A DNA stretch of 64,000 nt, from the NCBI RefSeq assembly GCF_000164695.2, contig NC_014643.1, positions 1,922,001 through 1,986,000 of the forward strand, given 5' to 3'. Origin of the DNA: Rothia dentocariosa ATCC 17931. Lineage in GTDB: Bacteria; Actinomycetota; Actinomycetes; Actinomycetales; Micrococcaceae. Below, piece by piece: positions 63,408 through 64,000 of this stretch (within the stretch, counting starts at the first letter, position 1; each line of letters begins with the position of its first letter). The notes under the pieces were generated by a model. It was not told the origin of the DNA. It saw only the letters and a list, made by a program, of their open reading frames with translations, and did not search any database. A program made the translations under genes and the position numbers.

Positions 63408-64000
63408 TTAGCGCTTCATATGTGCATAACGGTAAATAAACGCCGCCATTGCTTCACGTGAAATAGGCTCATAGGGATGGAAGGAACCATCCGACCACCC
63501 GGTTGTAATACCTGTGCTGCGAAGCCAGACAATCTCTTTATAGAAAGGCTCGTCTGGACTCAAATCCCAAAAAGGAGAAACCTCAGGTGCCTCAAACTGA
63601 GGGTTGCCCGCAAAGCGGTAGAAGAACGCTGCCATAGCGTTACGATCTACCAGGTCATGCGGGCGGAAAGTTCCATCAGACCAGCCAGTGGTAAGACCCT
63701 GCTGATGGAACCACACCATTTCCTTATACCACATATCGTTAGGAGAAACGTCTGTGAAAGGCGACTTTTCGGGAAGGTCAACTTGCGGGGAGCCTGCCAG
63801 GCGATAGAAATAAACAGCTATACCCGAACGCTCAATATAATCTTTCGGGTGATATGTGCTATCGGGGTAACCGATCGTGATCTTACGGTTAAAAAGCCAA
63901 GTAATCTCATTATAAAAAGTAGAAGATTCAGGAACGTCAATAAAACGTTTCTGAGGCGAAACGGTCTGCGGAGTTGCGTTACCTTCCACCTGATTTAAGG
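63408..64000 (-). CDS. S-layer homology (SLH) domain protein (partial)
   Basis: The frame continues past the right edge, so this is the C-terminal part (about 197 residues). It holds three SLH-type repeats, each with an FxDV or PFxD start and a WLxxxGITTGWSDGxFxPxxxxSREAMAAF consensus, for example WFHQQGLTTGWSDGTF and WLRSTGITTGWSDGSF. Such repeats bind cell-wall polymers in Gram-positive bacteria; the N-terminal functional domain lies outside the window. Confidence 0.88.
   Translation of the reverse strand, partial: LNQVEGNATPQTVSPQKRFIDVPESSTFYNEITWLFNRKITIGYPDSTYHPKDYIERSGIAVYFYRLAGSPQVDLPEKSPFTDVSPNDMWYKEMVWFHQQGLTTGWSDGTFRPHDLVDRNAMAAFFYRFAGNPQFEAPEVSPFWDLSPDEPFYKEIVWLRSTGITTGWSDGSFHPYEPISREAMAAFIYRYAHMKR

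Overview
The window looks like a chromosomal segment of a low- to medium-GC member of the Micrococcaceae, most likely Rothia (dentocariosa/aeria type). The reasons are the many Actinobacteria-only families (DUF3039, DUF4193, DUF3093, DUF3710, DUF3159, DUF5998, DUF2017, DUF6318, SepH, SigK/RskA, DipZ), the gene order dut-DUF3710-OB fold-DUF3159-TrkA-TrkA-APC permease-TRAM methyltransferase-dxs, and a base composition lower than in most high-GC relatives. Species assignment is inference. Both edges cut a gene: a thioredoxin-like TPR co-chaperone on the left and an SLH-domain protein on the right.

Region by region. 1-6.4 kb: TPR co-chaperone, an ABC exporter pair, a DUF3039 protein and a DEAH-type helicase. 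5.8-12.4 kb: NAD salvage (pncA, pncB), then clpS-DUF2017, murI, an MBL hydrolase, rph and rdgB. 12.6-16.5 kb: an unknown membrane protein, a small zinc-ribbon protein and parE. 17-23.6 kb: cytochrome bd oxidase (cydA, cydB) with a fused CydDC exporter. 23.7-30.1 kb: an accessory-looking block of three related TPR proteins, two GNAT acetyltransferases and an NTF2-like protein; the largest TPR protein carries nearly identical 108-bp repeats and an AT-rich DUF2971-like C-terminal domain. 30.2-36.6 kb: parC, DUF5998, a phosphodiesterase, sepH and DUF4193. 36.6-49.8 kb: the conserved dut-to-dxs block, interrupted by a strongly AT-rich 701-codon membrane-protein gene. 50-57.6 kb: Rieske lipoprotein, RNase D-like protein, msrB, ybaK, the sigK-rskA pair, a Met/Lys/Asp-rich lipoprotein and dipZ. 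57.8-64 kb: zapE, four tRNAs, two tandem DUF6318 lipoproteins, msrA, a Nif3-like protein and the SLH protein.

The most coherent new observation is a small SigK regulon visible in the DNA. Upstream of sigK, of the Met/Lys/Asp-rich lipoprotein and of dipZ there is the same promoter form, CANNCC then exactly 16 bases then CCGAAT or CCGACA, matching the SigK promoter class described in mycobacteria. Other points worth a second look are a single type I-E CRISPR-like repeat and a 22-bp hairpin between tRNA-Val and tRNA-Glu, the two-subtype repeat array of the large TPR protein, and the AT-rich insertion beside trkA. Base-composition statements are by eye; no searches were run.
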